A DNA stretch of 60,976 nt from DATJPR01 sp035506295 (GTDB lineage Bacteria; Bacteroidota; Ignavibacteria; UBA10030; UBA6906): the NCBI GenBank assembly GCA_035506295.1, contig DATJPR010000023.1, positions 1 to 60,976 on the forward strand, given 5' to 3'. Positions within the stretch are counted from its first letter, which is position 1; the number at the start of each line of letters is the position of its first letter. Shown one piece after another: positions 1-8,547 of the stretch. The notes below the pieces were generated by a model. The model made no database searches and had not been told where the DNA came from. It saw only the letters and a list, made by a program, of their open reading frames with translations. A program made the position numbers and the translations under genes.

Positions 1-131
1 TCAGTCTCTCTCGAATTCATACAGGAAGCGATTTCGTCGATGCTCTCCTTACTGCGTTGGATCATATTCACGTCCCGGCGCCCGGGATTTTCGTTGAGCA
101 CGGGACGGTGACGTTCGGAATCATCTACTGA
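1..131 (+). CDS. 3' end of an unidentified, possibly outer-membrane, protein (partial)
   Basis: An open frame enters from the left edge (first whole codon at base 3) and ends at TGA 129-131. The last 42 residues are visible and finish with GTVTFGIIY. A C-terminal aromatic residue after alternating hydrophobic positions suggests the last strand of an outer-membrane beta-barrel, but the piece is too short to assign a family. The stop overlaps the next start codon (TGATG), so the two genes are probably translationally coupled and belong to the efflux operon that follows. The function is unknown. Confidence 0.5.
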   Translation, partial: SLSRIHTGSDFVDALLTALDHIHVPAPGIFVEHGTVTFGIIY

Positions 132-730
132 TGAAGAAGAGCCTGGTCGTGTTCATTGTTGGAATGGTCGTGGTGCTCGAAGCAAACGCGTTCGGGGCCA
201 GTGGGGATTCATCGAATTCCTGGATCCCCGGTATGCTGTTTTCCACGGGCGCCACTGACGGGACAATACTGAATAACGGGAACGCCCTCTCCGTGTGGCT
301 TGGCGCCGGCTACGATGTGTCATCCTCCGTGCGGGTCTCCGCATTGTTTTCGACCGGACATCACCACATCGATCCCGCTCCAGCGCGGCCGGTCGACGGA
401 ACTCTTCTGCTTGGGGCGGCGGCGCTCGAAATTCTCTATCGTTTTTCGAGCGGGTCGGCACTGTCGCCGTTCGTTGCCGTCGATGGCGGCCTATCGACGG
501 TTCTGGACGCTCAGGGGCGAGGCTATAACGGATGGATGGTCGAAGGGAAAGCCGGAATGGAGTGGACGTATTCTCCTTCTCTGGGGATAGATGGATTTGT
601 GGGATGGAGCGGATGGACGTGGCAGAACGGCATCGGGGCCAATGTGCCGCCGTTCGATCCGTTCCATCCAACGACTGTTGCCGTCGGGTTGAGCGTCATT
701 TTTCACCCGGTGCTGCACCGTCAGTCGTGA
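131..730 (+). CDS. Small outer-membrane beta-barrel-like protein
   Basis: This 199-residue protein has a signal peptide (MKKSLVVFIVGMVVVLEANA, then FGAS). The rest is rich in Gly, Ser and aromatics with alternating hydrophobic residues (for example VWLGAGYDVSSSVRVSALFS, then LFHP near the end), typical of an eight-stranded barrel. It starts at the ATG overlapping the upstream stop and lies 35 bases before the TolC-like gene, so it is probably co-transcribed with the efflux genes. No specific family is recognised. A role as an envelope accessory of the metal efflux operon is inferred only from position. Confidence 0.6.
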   Translation: MKKSLVVFIVGMVVVLEANAFGASGDSSNSWIPGMLFSTGATDGTILNNGNALSVWLGAGYDVSSSVRVSALFSTGHHHIDPAPARPVDGTLLLGAAALEILYRFSSGSALSPFVAVDGGLSTVLDAQGRGYNGWMVEGKAGMEWTYSPSLGIDGFVGWSGWTWQNGIGANVPPFDPFHPTTVAVGLSVIFHPVLHRQS

Positions 731-765
731 CAACGATGATCTTGACCACGAAAGCAGATGCTACG

Positions 766-2064
766 ATGAATCCCGTTCACGGAAGTTCCCGGTGTCGGAG
801 CGCGCTCGCCCTGGTGGCGATCAGCCTTCTCGCATCGGGATCCATCGTGGCGCAGGGATCAGGCGACACTCTTCGCCTCTCGGTCGGCGACGCGGAAGCC
901 AGGTTCGTCGAGGGCAACCTTCAACTCCTGGCTTCACGCATGGGCGTCGAAGGCGCACGTGCAGCCATGCTGCAGGCCGGGCTGTGGAGCAACCCGAATA
1001 TCGCGATCGAGCAGAATGTCTATAACCCCGCTACGCAGCGATATTTCGATTTCACACGGGACGGAAACAGCGAAGTCCAGGTGCAACAGCTGATCGTGCT
1101 TGCAGGCAAGAGGGGGAAACAGGTCCGTCTCGCTGAAGAGAACACCGCCGTCGCAGAACAATCATTTCTCGATCTCCTGCGTTCGCTCAAACAGCAGCTG
1201 CGCACCGATATGTACGACCTGTACTATCTACGTCGATCGGTCGCGTTTTACGACGAAAGCCTGCGAGCCCTGACAAGCACGATCACCACGGCAACCAGAA
1301 TGTTTGAAGGACGAACGCTGCTCCTCGCCGAGCTCCTCCGACTCAAATCGCTTTACTTCTCCCTTGCCAACGAGCGGCTCGGCCTGGTCATGCAGGAGGA
1401 GGGAATCCAGCAGGACCTGAAAATTCTGCTACGGGACACGTCCGCCCGGACGGCGGTGTACATGCCCGACATCGACACACTCCGTGCCGGCTTCCAAGTG
1501 ATCACGCTGGACTCGGCGCGTGCCGTGGCCGCCCAGTACCGGCCGGACCTTCGGGTAGCGGCGTCGACGGTGGCTCTCGATGAGGCCAATCTCTCCCTGC
1601 AGAAGGCCCTGGCCGTTCCGGACCTCACGCTTGCGGGGCGATGGTCGCGCAACGGCAGCTACATCCCTGACTACTTTGCCGTCAGCGTGGCGATCGATCT
1701 CCCGTTGTTCAACCGCAATCAGGGCAACATCCTCGCGGCGGAACGGACGCTGGACGCCGATCGGGCGAACCTCGAGGCGACGCGGATGCGCGTTGACCGG
1801 GACGTTGACCTGGCGCTGAAAAAGGCACAGGAATCGGACCGCCTCCTCGGATCTTCGAGCAGAGCATTCACCGATCAATACGCCACGCTCGTCGGCGGGA
1901 TGATTGCCAATTACCAGAAGCGGTACGTCAGCATCCTGGAGTTCACCGATTTCTTTGAATCGTATCGCACCAGCATGATGCAGATGTACCAGCTGCAGAA
2001 CAACCGACTTGATGCAATCGAAGCGTTGAATTATGCCGTCGGAACAGATTTGGTGAAGCCATGA
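766..2064 (+). CDS. TolC/CzcC-like outer-membrane efflux channel
   Basis: 432 residues. It would be the outer-membrane exit duct of the tripartite RND efflux system completed by the genes at 2085 and 5153. A signal peptide (SALALVAISLLASGSIVAQ) precedes two OEP-type halves of long amphipathic helices, with phrases such as LQLLASRMGVEGARAAMLQAG, AGLWSNPNIAIEQN and VAIDLPLFNRNQGNILAAER that are characteristic of CzcC/TolC proteins. The frame is open further upstream, but the stretch before 736 overlaps the previous gene. ATG 766 gives the cleanest signal peptide and ATG 736 is the alternative. The stop overlaps the first possible start of the adaptor gene (ATGA). Confidence 0.88.
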   Translation: MNPVHGSSRCRSALALVAISLLASGSIVAQGSGDTLRLSVGDAEARFVEGNLQLLASRMGVEGARAAMLQAGLWSNPNIAIEQNVYNPATQRYFDFTRDGNSEVQVQQLIVLAGKRGKQVRLAEENTAVAEQSFLDLLRSLKQQLRTDMYDLYYLRRSVAFYDESLRALTSTITTATRMFEGRTLLLAELLRLKSLYFSLANERLGLVMQEEGIQQDLKILLRDTSARTAVYMPDIDTLRAGFQVITLDSARAVAAQYRPDLRVAASTVALDEANLSLQKALAVPDLTLAGRWSRNGSYIPDYFAVSVAIDLPLFNRNQGNILAAERTLDADRANLEATRMRVDRDVDLALKKAQESDRLLGSSSRAFTDQYATLVGGMIANYQKRYVSILEFTDFFESYRTSMMQMYQLQNNRLDAIEALNYAVGTDLVKP

Positions 2065-2084
2065 GAGTTTTGAAAGGTAAGTTC

Positions 2085-3068
2085 ATGCGTATCGTGCGTT
2101 CTCTCTGGATCGCGCTGTTCATTGCGATGATTCCGCTTTCGTGGGAAGGATGTACGGAACGCGGGTCTGCGAACCAGCAGGATACTCGACCGCTCACGGC
2201 AAAAGTAACGGCTGATGGAAAGACCATCACGTTCCCCGACGGGTGTCCGGGCTTGCAACAGATCTCGTCGCAGATCGTGAAACGGCAAACCGCCATCGTC
2301 AGCGTTCTAGCTCCCTCGCGCGTCGTTGCAAGCATTCTCTCCGTTGGTCCATCCAGCGACAGGGCGATCCTGTTCGATTCGCCGGATGTGACGTCGCTCT
2401 ACTCCCAGTATCGTCAGGCAAGGACGAATGAGCAGAAGACGGAGTTGAATCTTCGGCGAGTCAACGAGATGTTCGCCACGCAGGGTGCGACCGCGAGAGA
2501 TGTGACGGAAGCCCAGACCGATGCGGCCAATGCGCGGGCGTCGATGGCGGAGGTCGAAGCAAAACTCATGGCGCTCGGATTCAATCCCGGAGACCTGGAC
2601 AAAGCCGCTCCAGGCACCGTCTGGATCATCTCCGACGTCAACGACACGCAACTGGGGGACGTGCAGAAAGGGGAGGACGTCGACATCTATTTCAATGCGT
2701 TCCCCGATAAGAAATATGCCGGCCGGGCGGTGGCCATTGGTGGAGTCCTTGATCCCGCGACGCGCACGATCAAGGTCAGGGTGGAGGCCAGAAACCCGGC
2801 CGGACTCTTTCTTCCCGGCATGTTTGCCCGCGTCGACTACGGCGATCCGGTGGATAATGTGATTGTCATCCCTACCTCGGCGATCGTCACGGTCGAAGGC
2901 ACCGACTACGTGTTCGTGGAAACGGTGCCGCATGTGTTTGAGCGCCGGGCGATCAACACGCGCTATCCGAGCGACAAGAGTGTCGTCGTGCTCAAGGGCG
3001 TGAACGAGGGCGACCACGTTGTGGTCAGCGGCGCCATGCTGCTCAAAGGGTTGAGCTTCGGATACTAG
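2085..3068 (+). CDS. CzcB/HlyD-family periplasmic adaptor of RND efflux
   Basis: 327 residues, the membrane-fusion subunit bridging the pump at 5153 and the channel at 766. The N-terminus is a hydrophobic export signal with a Cys after WEG, a poor lipobox, so lipidation is uncertain. A short coiled-coil hairpin follows (YSQYRQARTNEQKTELNLRR through ASMAEVEAKLMALG), then a beta-barrel domain (TVWIISDVNDTQLGDVQKGE, LDPATRTIKVRVEARNP, GLFLPGMFARV) and a membrane-proximal domain. These are standard HlyD_D23/CusB-like phrases. ATG 2085 is preferred over ATG 2061 because AAAGGTAAG lies at the right distance before it. Confidence 0.85.
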   Translation: MRIVRSLWIALFIAMIPLSWEGCTERGSANQQDTRPLTAKVTADGKTITFPDGCPGLQQISSQIVKRQTAIVSVLAPSRVVASILSVGPSSDRAILFDSPDVTSLYSQYRQARTNEQKTELNLRRVNEMFATQGATARDVTEAQTDAANARASMAEVEAKLMALGFNPGDLDKAAPGTVWIISDVNDTQLGDVQKGEDVDIYFNAFPDKKYAGRAVAIGGVLDPATRTIKVRVEARNPAGLFLPGMFARVDYGDPVDNVIVIPTSAIVTVEGTDYVFVETVPHVFERRAINTRYPSDKSVVVLKGVNEGDHVVVSGAMLLKGLSFGY

Positions 3069-3080
3069 ACGAGGACGCGG

Positions 3081-3578
3081 ATGAACCTCCGGGTGATGAC
3101 TCTGATTCTCGGCACGACGGCGCTGCTCTCCGGCGTCGTCAACGCCGCCACCCCCGTCGATACGGCGGGGTTGGACGAGTCCAACGTAACAGTCGTTGTC
3201 GGTCCCCTGATCGGTGTGCCGAGCGGTGTCGCGCTGATCGCCGGCATTGTCGCAGGTCCGGTGTCGGTGAAGGCTTCCGGCGGCTACTGGGGGGATGATT
3301 GGAACGGCATCCAGGCGGACATCGGCTGGGTGTTCGACCATGAAGCGGTCCTCACCCAGGGGCTGTCCGTCGTCGCAGGCGCCTTTCGCGTGAACCCGAT
3401 CCTGATGAATGAACAGGGAACGCTCGCAAAAACAGTTCGTCAGGAACGCTACGTCGGCGTTGCGTACGAGGCGAACTATTCGGGGTTCTATCTTCAAGCA
3501 GGACTTGCGAAGGCGAGCGGCGACTACCCGAACCCGGAACTGCTTCTGCAGGCCGGATACCTGATTCCGTTGCCGTAG
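3081..3578 (+). CDS. Exported protein of unknown function, probably envelope
   Basis: 165 residues with a signal peptide (VMTLILGTTALLSGVVNA, then ATPVD) and a Gly/aromatic-rich remainder with alternating hydrophobics (VSVKASGGYWGDDWNGIQAD, GFYLQAGLAKASGDYPNPEL). It could be a small outer-membrane barrel. It sits 12 bases after the adaptor gene and 8 bases before the DUF190 gene, so it is embedded in the efflux operon. GAGGACGCGG just before ATG 3081 can act as the ribosome site. No family is recognised. Confidence 0.6.
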   Translation: MNLRVMTLILGTTALLSGVVNAATPVDTAGLDESNVTVVVGPLIGVPSGVALIAGIVAGPVSVKASGGYWGDDWNGIQADIGWVFDHEAVLTQGLSVVAGAFRVNPILMNEQGTLAKTVRQERYVGVAYEANYSGFYLQAGLAKASGDYPNPELLLQAGYLIPLP

Positions 3579-3586
3579 GAGAGCGC

Positions 3587-3886
3587 ATGATCCAGGTCCA
3601 GATGTTTTTCGACGAGGACGACCGGTACGACGACGTTCCCATGTATGAATACCTCATGCGTTATCTCATTCATCACGAGATCCGCGGTGCAACGCTGTTC
3701 GCCGCCATGGGCGGGTTCGGCGCCAAGCACCATCTGCATTTCCCCAAGAAATTCGGCGCGGCGGATGAGGGTCCATTGATGTTGCTGTTCATCGACACTG
3801 AAGAAAAAGTCGCGAAGGTCCTCCCGCACCTCAAGATCGTTCTCCATCAGGGATTGCTGGTGACACTGAACGTCGAGGTGCACTGA
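3587..3886 (+). CDS. DUF190 PII-like protein
   Basis: 99 residues, the size of DUF190 (COG1993) proteins, which adopt a PII-like fold and are often encoded beside fluoride channels or RND metal pumps. Family phrases visible are MYEYLMRYLIHHEIRGATLF, AAMGGFGA, PLMLLFIDTEEKVAKVLPHL and LVTLNVEV, matching the usual pattern of an amphipathic helix, a 'GA-x-x-RG-x-x-GFG' loop and a C-terminal strand. GGAGAG precedes the ATG. By analogy with PII proteins it may sense a ligand and modulate the efflux system, but this is inference from context. Confidence 0.82.
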   Translation: MIQVQMFFDEDDRYDDVPMYEYLMRYLIHHEIRGATLFAAMGGFGAKHHLHFPKKFGAADEGPLMLLFIDTEEKVAKVLPHLKIVLHQGLLVTLNVEVH

Positions 3887-3921
3887 GTGGCTCCCCGCGC
3901 GAATCGGAGGTGAAAAGAAGT

Positions 3922-4914
3922 ATGGAGGTTGATCGTTGCGGTCTGCATCGAACAGGGGACACGAACGTTGCGCGGAGCAACGTCCCGGCCGCTCTCGTAC
4001 TGGTGCTCGTCGCGCTCGTGGTGACGGGCGCAGGTGCTCACGCCGGGGGGAAGAGCGATTCCGCCGGGATCTACCTGACGGGAAACCCCTCCATCGATCT
4101 TTGTGGCATCAGCGAACTGCGTAGCACTTTTCCTTCCTGGCAGGGCGACGGTCTCCTGATGTCCACGCCCTCCAGGAAATCCGTTCTTCTGGCCGGCGGC
4201 CTCTCTCTTGTCCTGCCCGGAGCGGGCGAGTTCTATAGCGAGAGCTACCTCAAGTCGGCGGTATTTCTCGTTGCGGAAGCCGCGCTGTGGGGGCTGGCGT
4301 ACTACTATAACAAACGCGGCGACCGTGGGACCGACGACTTCAATAATTTCGCGGACTCCCACTGGAGCGTGGTGCGCTATATCGATTATACGTTGAAGAA
4401 TCTTGTTCCGGCCGGCACGCAGTACAACATCTGGAAGACCGGCGCGCCGCCGCCGGCTTCGGTTCATGATCCGTGGGACTACGTCAACTGGAGCGAGCTG
4501 AACAGGATGGAGCGGGATGTCTCCGGAACGACGCAGGGGTCATTCTATTCCCACACGCTCCCGGTGCACGGGGACCAGCAGTACTACGAGGAGATCGGTA
4601 AGTACGAGCAGTTCAACTCCGGCTGGGACGATGTAAACCCGAATCTTCCGCCGGACTACGCCACGATCAAGGCGAATGAGTCGGCCAATGGCGTGTCCTA
4701 TACGTACCAGCGCGCGCAAACAAATTCCTTCTACACGAAGGCGGCGACGTTTGTGGCCGTGGCTCTGGTCAATCATCTCGTGAGCGCCGTTGACGGAGCA
4801 ATATCCGCAGGCGCATACAACCGGGGGATTCATGCCGGGGTCGGAATGCAGTCTGTGCCGTACGGCGAAGGTTTTGTTCAAGTGCCGGCGGTGAAAGTGT
4901 CCTTCAATTTCTAA
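3922..4914 (+). CDS. DUF5683-like exported protein
   Basis: 330 residues. An N-terminal signal or anchor (VPAALVLVLVALVVTGAGAHA) is followed by a conserved-looking hydrophobic block at about residues 90-125 (SRKSVLLAGGLSLVLPGAGEF, YSESYLKSAVFLVAEAALWG, LAYYYN) that resembles the DUF5683 domain common in this phylum, then a polar Tyr/Asn-rich region. A strong GGAGGTG lies at 3906-3912, seven bases plus two before ATG 3922. The in-frame GTG at 3910 is inside that ribosome site and is rejected as start. The gene is inside the efflux operon. Function is not known. Confidence 0.6.
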   Translation: MEVDRCGLHRTGDTNVARSNVPAALVLVLVALVVTGAGAHAGGKSDSAGIYLTGNPSIDLCGISELRSTFPSWQGDGLLMSTPSRKSVLLAGGLSLVLPGAGEFYSESYLKSAVFLVAEAALWGLAYYYNKRGDRGTDDFNNFADSHWSVVRYIDYTLKNLVPAGTQYNIWKTGAPPPASVHDPWDYVNWSELNRMERDVSGTTQGSFYSHTLPVHGDQQYYEEIGKYEQFNSGWDDVNPNLPPDYATIKANESANGVSYTYQRAQTNSFYTKAATFVAVALVNHLVSAVDGAISAGAYNRGIHAGVGMQSVPYGEGFVQVPAVKVSFNF

Positions 4915-4945
4915 TCATACAAAACTTCACGAAAGGAAATCCGCC

Positions 4946-5116
4946 GTGGGAAATATCGGCGTTCCGGAACTGCTCATCATCTTCTTCATGATCCTCATTT
5001 TCTTCGGGCCGAAAAAGATCCCGGAGATCGCCCAGGGGCTCGGGAAAGGCATCCGTGAATTCAAAAAGGCGGCCAGGGAATTGGATGATGAAGTGAACAA
5101 GGACCACAAGGCCTGA
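4946..5116 (+). CDS. tatA: Twin-arginine translocase subunit TatA/E
   Basis: A 56-residue protein read from GTG 4946, preceded by GAAAGGAAAT at 4931-4940. It has the full TatA layout: a short N-terminus with the polar Glu of the transmembrane helix (GVPELLIIFFMILIFFG), the hinge FGPKKIPEIAQGLGKGI, and a basic amphipathic helix (REFKKAARELDDEV). TatA oligomers form the pore for folded Tat substrates in the inner membrane. It is small for TatA but complete. No tatB or tatC is adjacent; it lies between a DUF5683-like gene and the RND pump, an odd place for a Tat component. Confidence 0.9.
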   Translation: MGNIGVPELLIIFFMILIFFGPKKIPEIAQGLGKGIREFKKAARELDDEVNKDHKA

Positions 5117-5152
5117 ACCGCCAATCCGCATGTCTGAGGCGACCTCTCCGCT

Positions 5153-8100
5153 ATGATACGTCGACTGCTTTCCTTTGCGCTCAACCAGCGGTACGGGACA
5201 CTCGGGTTTACCTTGATTCTGATCGTCGTGGGCATCTGGTCCTGGGTCAATCTTAAAAAGGAAGCGTACCCGGACGTCGGCGACACGCAGGTGACGGTGA
5301 TTACGCAGTTCCCCGGGCGCGCCGCGCTGGAGGTGGAGCAACAGATCACGCTTCCGCTCGAACGCGCACTCAACGGCGTGCCGAGAGTCATCACCCGCAG
5401 ATCGAAAACGATCTTCGGGCTTTCGGTGATCCAGCTGACGTTTGAAGACGGTGTCGATGACTATTTCGCCCGCCAACGGGTGCTCGAGAAACTCAACGAC
5501 GCCGTTCTTCCCGACGGCGTGAGCCCCACCCTGGGACCGTTGACCGGACCGGTCGACGAAATCTTCCGCTACGTCGTCGAAGGGACGGACAACTACACGC
5601 CGATGCAACTCCGGACCCTGCAGGATTGGGTCATCGTCCCCCGCCTGCTCCAGGTGCCCGGCATAGCCGACGTCATCAACTTCGGCGGGCTCGTCAAGCA
5701 GTATCATGTCATCACCTCGCCCGACAAGTTGATGCGCTACAACCTGACGATCCAGAATGTCATTGACGCCATCACCGCGAACAACATCAACACGGGGGGA
5801 AACGTCATCAACCGCGGGGGGCAGGGATTCATCGTCCGCGAGGTCGGCGCGATCCGGACAAAAGAGGATCTCAGCTCAATCGTTGTTGCGTCGAGCAACG
5901 GCGTCCCGGTCTTCGTGCGCGACCTGGGGAGCGTCGAGGAATATCCCCTCCACCCGACGGGCATCCTGGGGTACACGATTCGGACGGGCGACTCAAGCTT
6001 CATCGATGTCAATTCCGGCGTGCAGGGGCTCGTGGCGATGCGCCGCGGCGAGAACCCGTCGGACGTCGTGGACGCGTTGAAGCAGCGCGTCGAAGAGATC
6101 AACACCAACGATCTTCCGCCGGGCGTCCGGCTCCGGATCACCTACGACCGCAGCGAGCTGGTCAACCATACCATCGAGACCGTTTCGAGGACGCTGTTCG
6201 AGGGGTTCTCCATCGTCATCATCGTGCTGATCTTCTTCATCGGCAGCGTCCGGTCGGCGCTCGTCGTCGCAACCACGATCCCTATTGCGATGCTGTTCGC
6301 CTTCACGATGACCAAGCTCACGGGAATTCCGGCAAACCTTCTCTCGCTTGGAGCGGTGGACTTCGGCATCATCGTGGATGGCGCGGTGGTCATGGTGGAG
6401 AACATCATCCGGCGCTACAGTCATGCGACCGATGAGGAACGGCAACAGGGGATTGTCCGCTTCACCCTCAGCGCGGCGCAGGAGGTCGGACGAGAGATCT
6501 TCTTCTCGATCGCCATCATCATCCTCGCCTATCTTCCCATCTTCTCTTTTCAGCGGGTGGAGGGCAAGCTCTTCTCGCCCATGGCGTACACGCTTGCGTA
6601 CGCTGTCGCTGGCTCGATGATCCTGGCCCTGACGACGATTCCCGTGCTCATGACGTTTATTTATCGGAAGCAATTCTCCTCTCCCGGACGCAACGCCCTG
6701 GAATGGCGGAACCCCGTCTATGCATGGCTGGAAAAAGTCTACTCGAAGATCGTCGGCTACCTTGCGCCCAGAGCGCGATGGGCCGTCATGACCATCTTCG
6801 GTCTGGTGGCGGCGGTCATCGTGGCCGGCATGCATGTGATCGGGACGGAATTCCTTCCGGAATTGGACGAAGGCGCCATGAACATCCGGTGTTTCTTCCC
6901 GGTCGGCATCTCTCTCGAGGAAGCCGCGAAATACGTGCCGACGATCAGGGAGGTCATCTTCCGGCATCCGGAAGTGAACGTGGTCATCTCGCAGCTCGGT
7001 CGCAACGACGATGGGACGGACCCCTATGGACCGAACCGGCTCGAGATCCTCGTGGGTCTCAAGGACTACTCGCAGTGGAAGGAGCCGATCACGAAGGCGC
7101 AGCTCCTCAAGCACGTGCATGGCGAACTTGAAGCGGCGGTCCCCGGAGCGTTGTTCTCCTTCTCGCAGCCGATCCTCGACAATGTCACGGAAGCTGTCAC
7201 GGGAAGCGTTGCGGACCTCGCAATCCTGATCAGCGGCGATGATCTCGCGCTGATGCGGCAGAAGGCCGACTCCGTTCTCGACGTCATCAAGAAGGTGCGG
7301 GGAGCGACTGAATACGGCATTGAACAGGAAGGCAACCAGGCGCAGCTCGTCGTGGAAATCAACCGCCCTGCGGCGGCGCGATTCGGGATCAATGTGAGCG
7401 ACATCCAGCGCATGATCGAGGCGGCGATCGGCGGCAAGGCGATCGGCCAACTCTATGACGGCGTCGGGCGATTCGACATTGTGGTGCGGTACGCGCCGCT
7501 CTATCGTTCCTCCATCGAGGCGATCCAGAATTTGCTTGTTCCTTCGGCCGGAGGAGGGCGCGTGCCGCTCTCGGAACTCGCCTCCGTGCGTCTGCAGGAC
7601 GGGCCGACGATCATTCAGCGCGAAAATGGGAAGCGCCAGATTTCCGTGCGCACTAACATCCGCGGGAGGGACCAGGCGGGGTTCGTCGCCGAAGCGCAGG
7701 AGCGCGTCGAGAACGCGGTGACGCTTCCCAGGAACTACACGCTCGATTGGGGCGGTCAATTCGAGAATCTTTCCCGTGCCGCAGCACGACTGGAGATCGT
7801 CATCCCGCTGACCATCGGGGTCATCTTCCTGATTCTCTTCTCCATGTACAAGAGCGTCCGCCATGTTCTTGTCGCGATGTCCATCATTCCTTTCGGCGTG
7901 ATGGGAGGGCTGCTCGCTCTCCTGCTCCGCGGGTACAGCTTCAATGTGTCTGCCGGCGTCGGATTCATTTCGCTGTTCGGCATCTCCATCATGAACGGCG
8001 TGCTGTACGTCTCGCGCGCGAACCGTCTGCGCGAAGACGAAGGGATGGAACTCGACGAGGCGGTTCACCGGGCGGCGGTCATCCAGTTCCGGCCGCTCAT

Positions 8101-8305
8101 GATGACGATGATCCTGGCGATCTTCGGGCTGATTCCCGCAGCCCGTGCGACCGGCATTGGGTCCGATGTCCAGCGTCCCCTTGCCACCGTCATCGTCGGC
8201 GGCCTTCTCTCCGCGTTGATGCTCAGTCTGATCGTCCTTCCGCCGCTCTATCTTCTGGTGGAAAAGTGGGGGCGCAACAGAAAGCCGGTCCAGACCGCCT
8301 CGTAA
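5153..8305 (+). CDS. CzcA-like heavy-metal RND efflux pump
   Basis: 1050 residues, full length for an inner-membrane RND proton antiporter. The sequence opens with MIRRLLSFALNQR, a first membrane helix and the periplasmic motif KKEAYPDVGDTQVTVITQFPG. Transmembrane helix 4 carries LGAVDFGIIVDGAVVMVEN, the DFG..DG signature of heavy-metal (HME) pumps for divalent cations and not the signature of Cu(I)/Ag(I) pumps. The second half repeats the domain plan, with QGPTIIQREN-like porter text and a C-terminal helix bundle (PLATVIVGGLLSALMLSLIV). It would form a tripartite complex with the products at 766 and 2085. The metal specificity cannot be fixed from sequence alone. Confidence 0.92.
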   Translation: MIRRLLSFALNQRYGTLGFTLILIVVGIWSWVNLKKEAYPDVGDTQVTVITQFPGRAALEVEQQITLPLERALNGVPRVITRRSKTIFGLSVIQLTFEDGVDDYFARQRVLEKLNDAVLPDGVSPTLGPLTGPVDEIFRYVVEGTDNYTPMQLRTLQDWVIVPRLLQVPGIADVINFGGLVKQYHVITSPDKLMRYNLTIQNVIDAITANNINTGGNVINRGGQGFIVREVGAIRTKEDLSSIVVASSNGVPVFVRDLGSVEEYPLHPTGILGYTIRTGDSSFIDVNSGVQGLVAMRRGENPSDVVDALKQRVEEINTNDLPPGVRLRITYDRSELVNHTIETVSRTLFEGFSIVIIVLIFFIGSVRSALVVATTIPIAMLFAFTMTKLTGIPANLLSLGAVDFGIIVDGAVVMVENIIRRYSHATDEERQQGIVRFTLSAAQEVGREIFFSIAIIILAYLPIFSFQRVEGKLFSPMAYTLAYAVAGSMILALTTIPVLMTFIYRKQFSSPGRNALEWRNPVYAWLEKVYSKIVGYLAPRARWAVMTIFGLVAAVIVAGMHVIGTEFLPELDEGAMNIRCFFPVGISLEEAAKYVPTIREVIFRHPEVNVVISQLGRNDDGTDPYGPNRLEILVGLKDYSQWKEPITKAQLLKHVHGELEAAVPGALFSFSQPILDNVTEAVTGSVADLAILISGDDLALMRQKADSVLDVIKKVRGATEYGIEQEGNQAQLVVEINRPAAARFGINVSDIQRMIEAAIGGKAIGQLYDGVGRFDIVVRYAPLYRSSIEAIQNLLVPSAGGGRVPLSELASVRLQDGPTIIQRENGKRQISVRTNIRGRDQAGFVAEAQERVENAVTLPRNYTLDWGGQFENLSRAAARLEIVIPLTIGVIFLILFSMYKSVRHVLVAMSIIPFGVMGGLLALLLRGYSFNVSAGVGFISLFGISIMNGVLYVSRANRLREDEGMELDEAVHRAAVIQFRPLMMTMILAIFGLIPAARATGIGSDVQRPLATVIVGGLLSALMLSLIVLPPLYLLVEKWGRNRKPVQTAS

Positions 8306-8547
8306 CGGAACGTGAAATGCTGCAGGGCGGTTTCAAGAATAGCCCCTCGGATTCGCGACGAGGGCAGGGCCCGGTCAAAGCCTACGAGAGTTCGCCTCAT
8401 CGGGGAAATGGGAGGAGGAGCACTTGCAATTACATGAAGTTTTGCTAAGTTCCTTGGGTTCTTCCTTGAAGGTTCGAGCCATCACATCTCCAGGGTGCGA
8501 CGATTACCCCGGCTCGACGGTTCAATCTCACTTTGGATATTTCAAAC

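Noticed and set aside
5993..8068. 691-codon open frame opposite the RND pump
   Set aside because: Antisense shadow of a well-supported CzcA-like gene; His/Arg/Asp-rich with no motif.
8460..8500. GGTTCGAGCC-like tRNA T-arm
   Set aside because: No acceptor stem, anticodon arm or D arm can be fitted around it.
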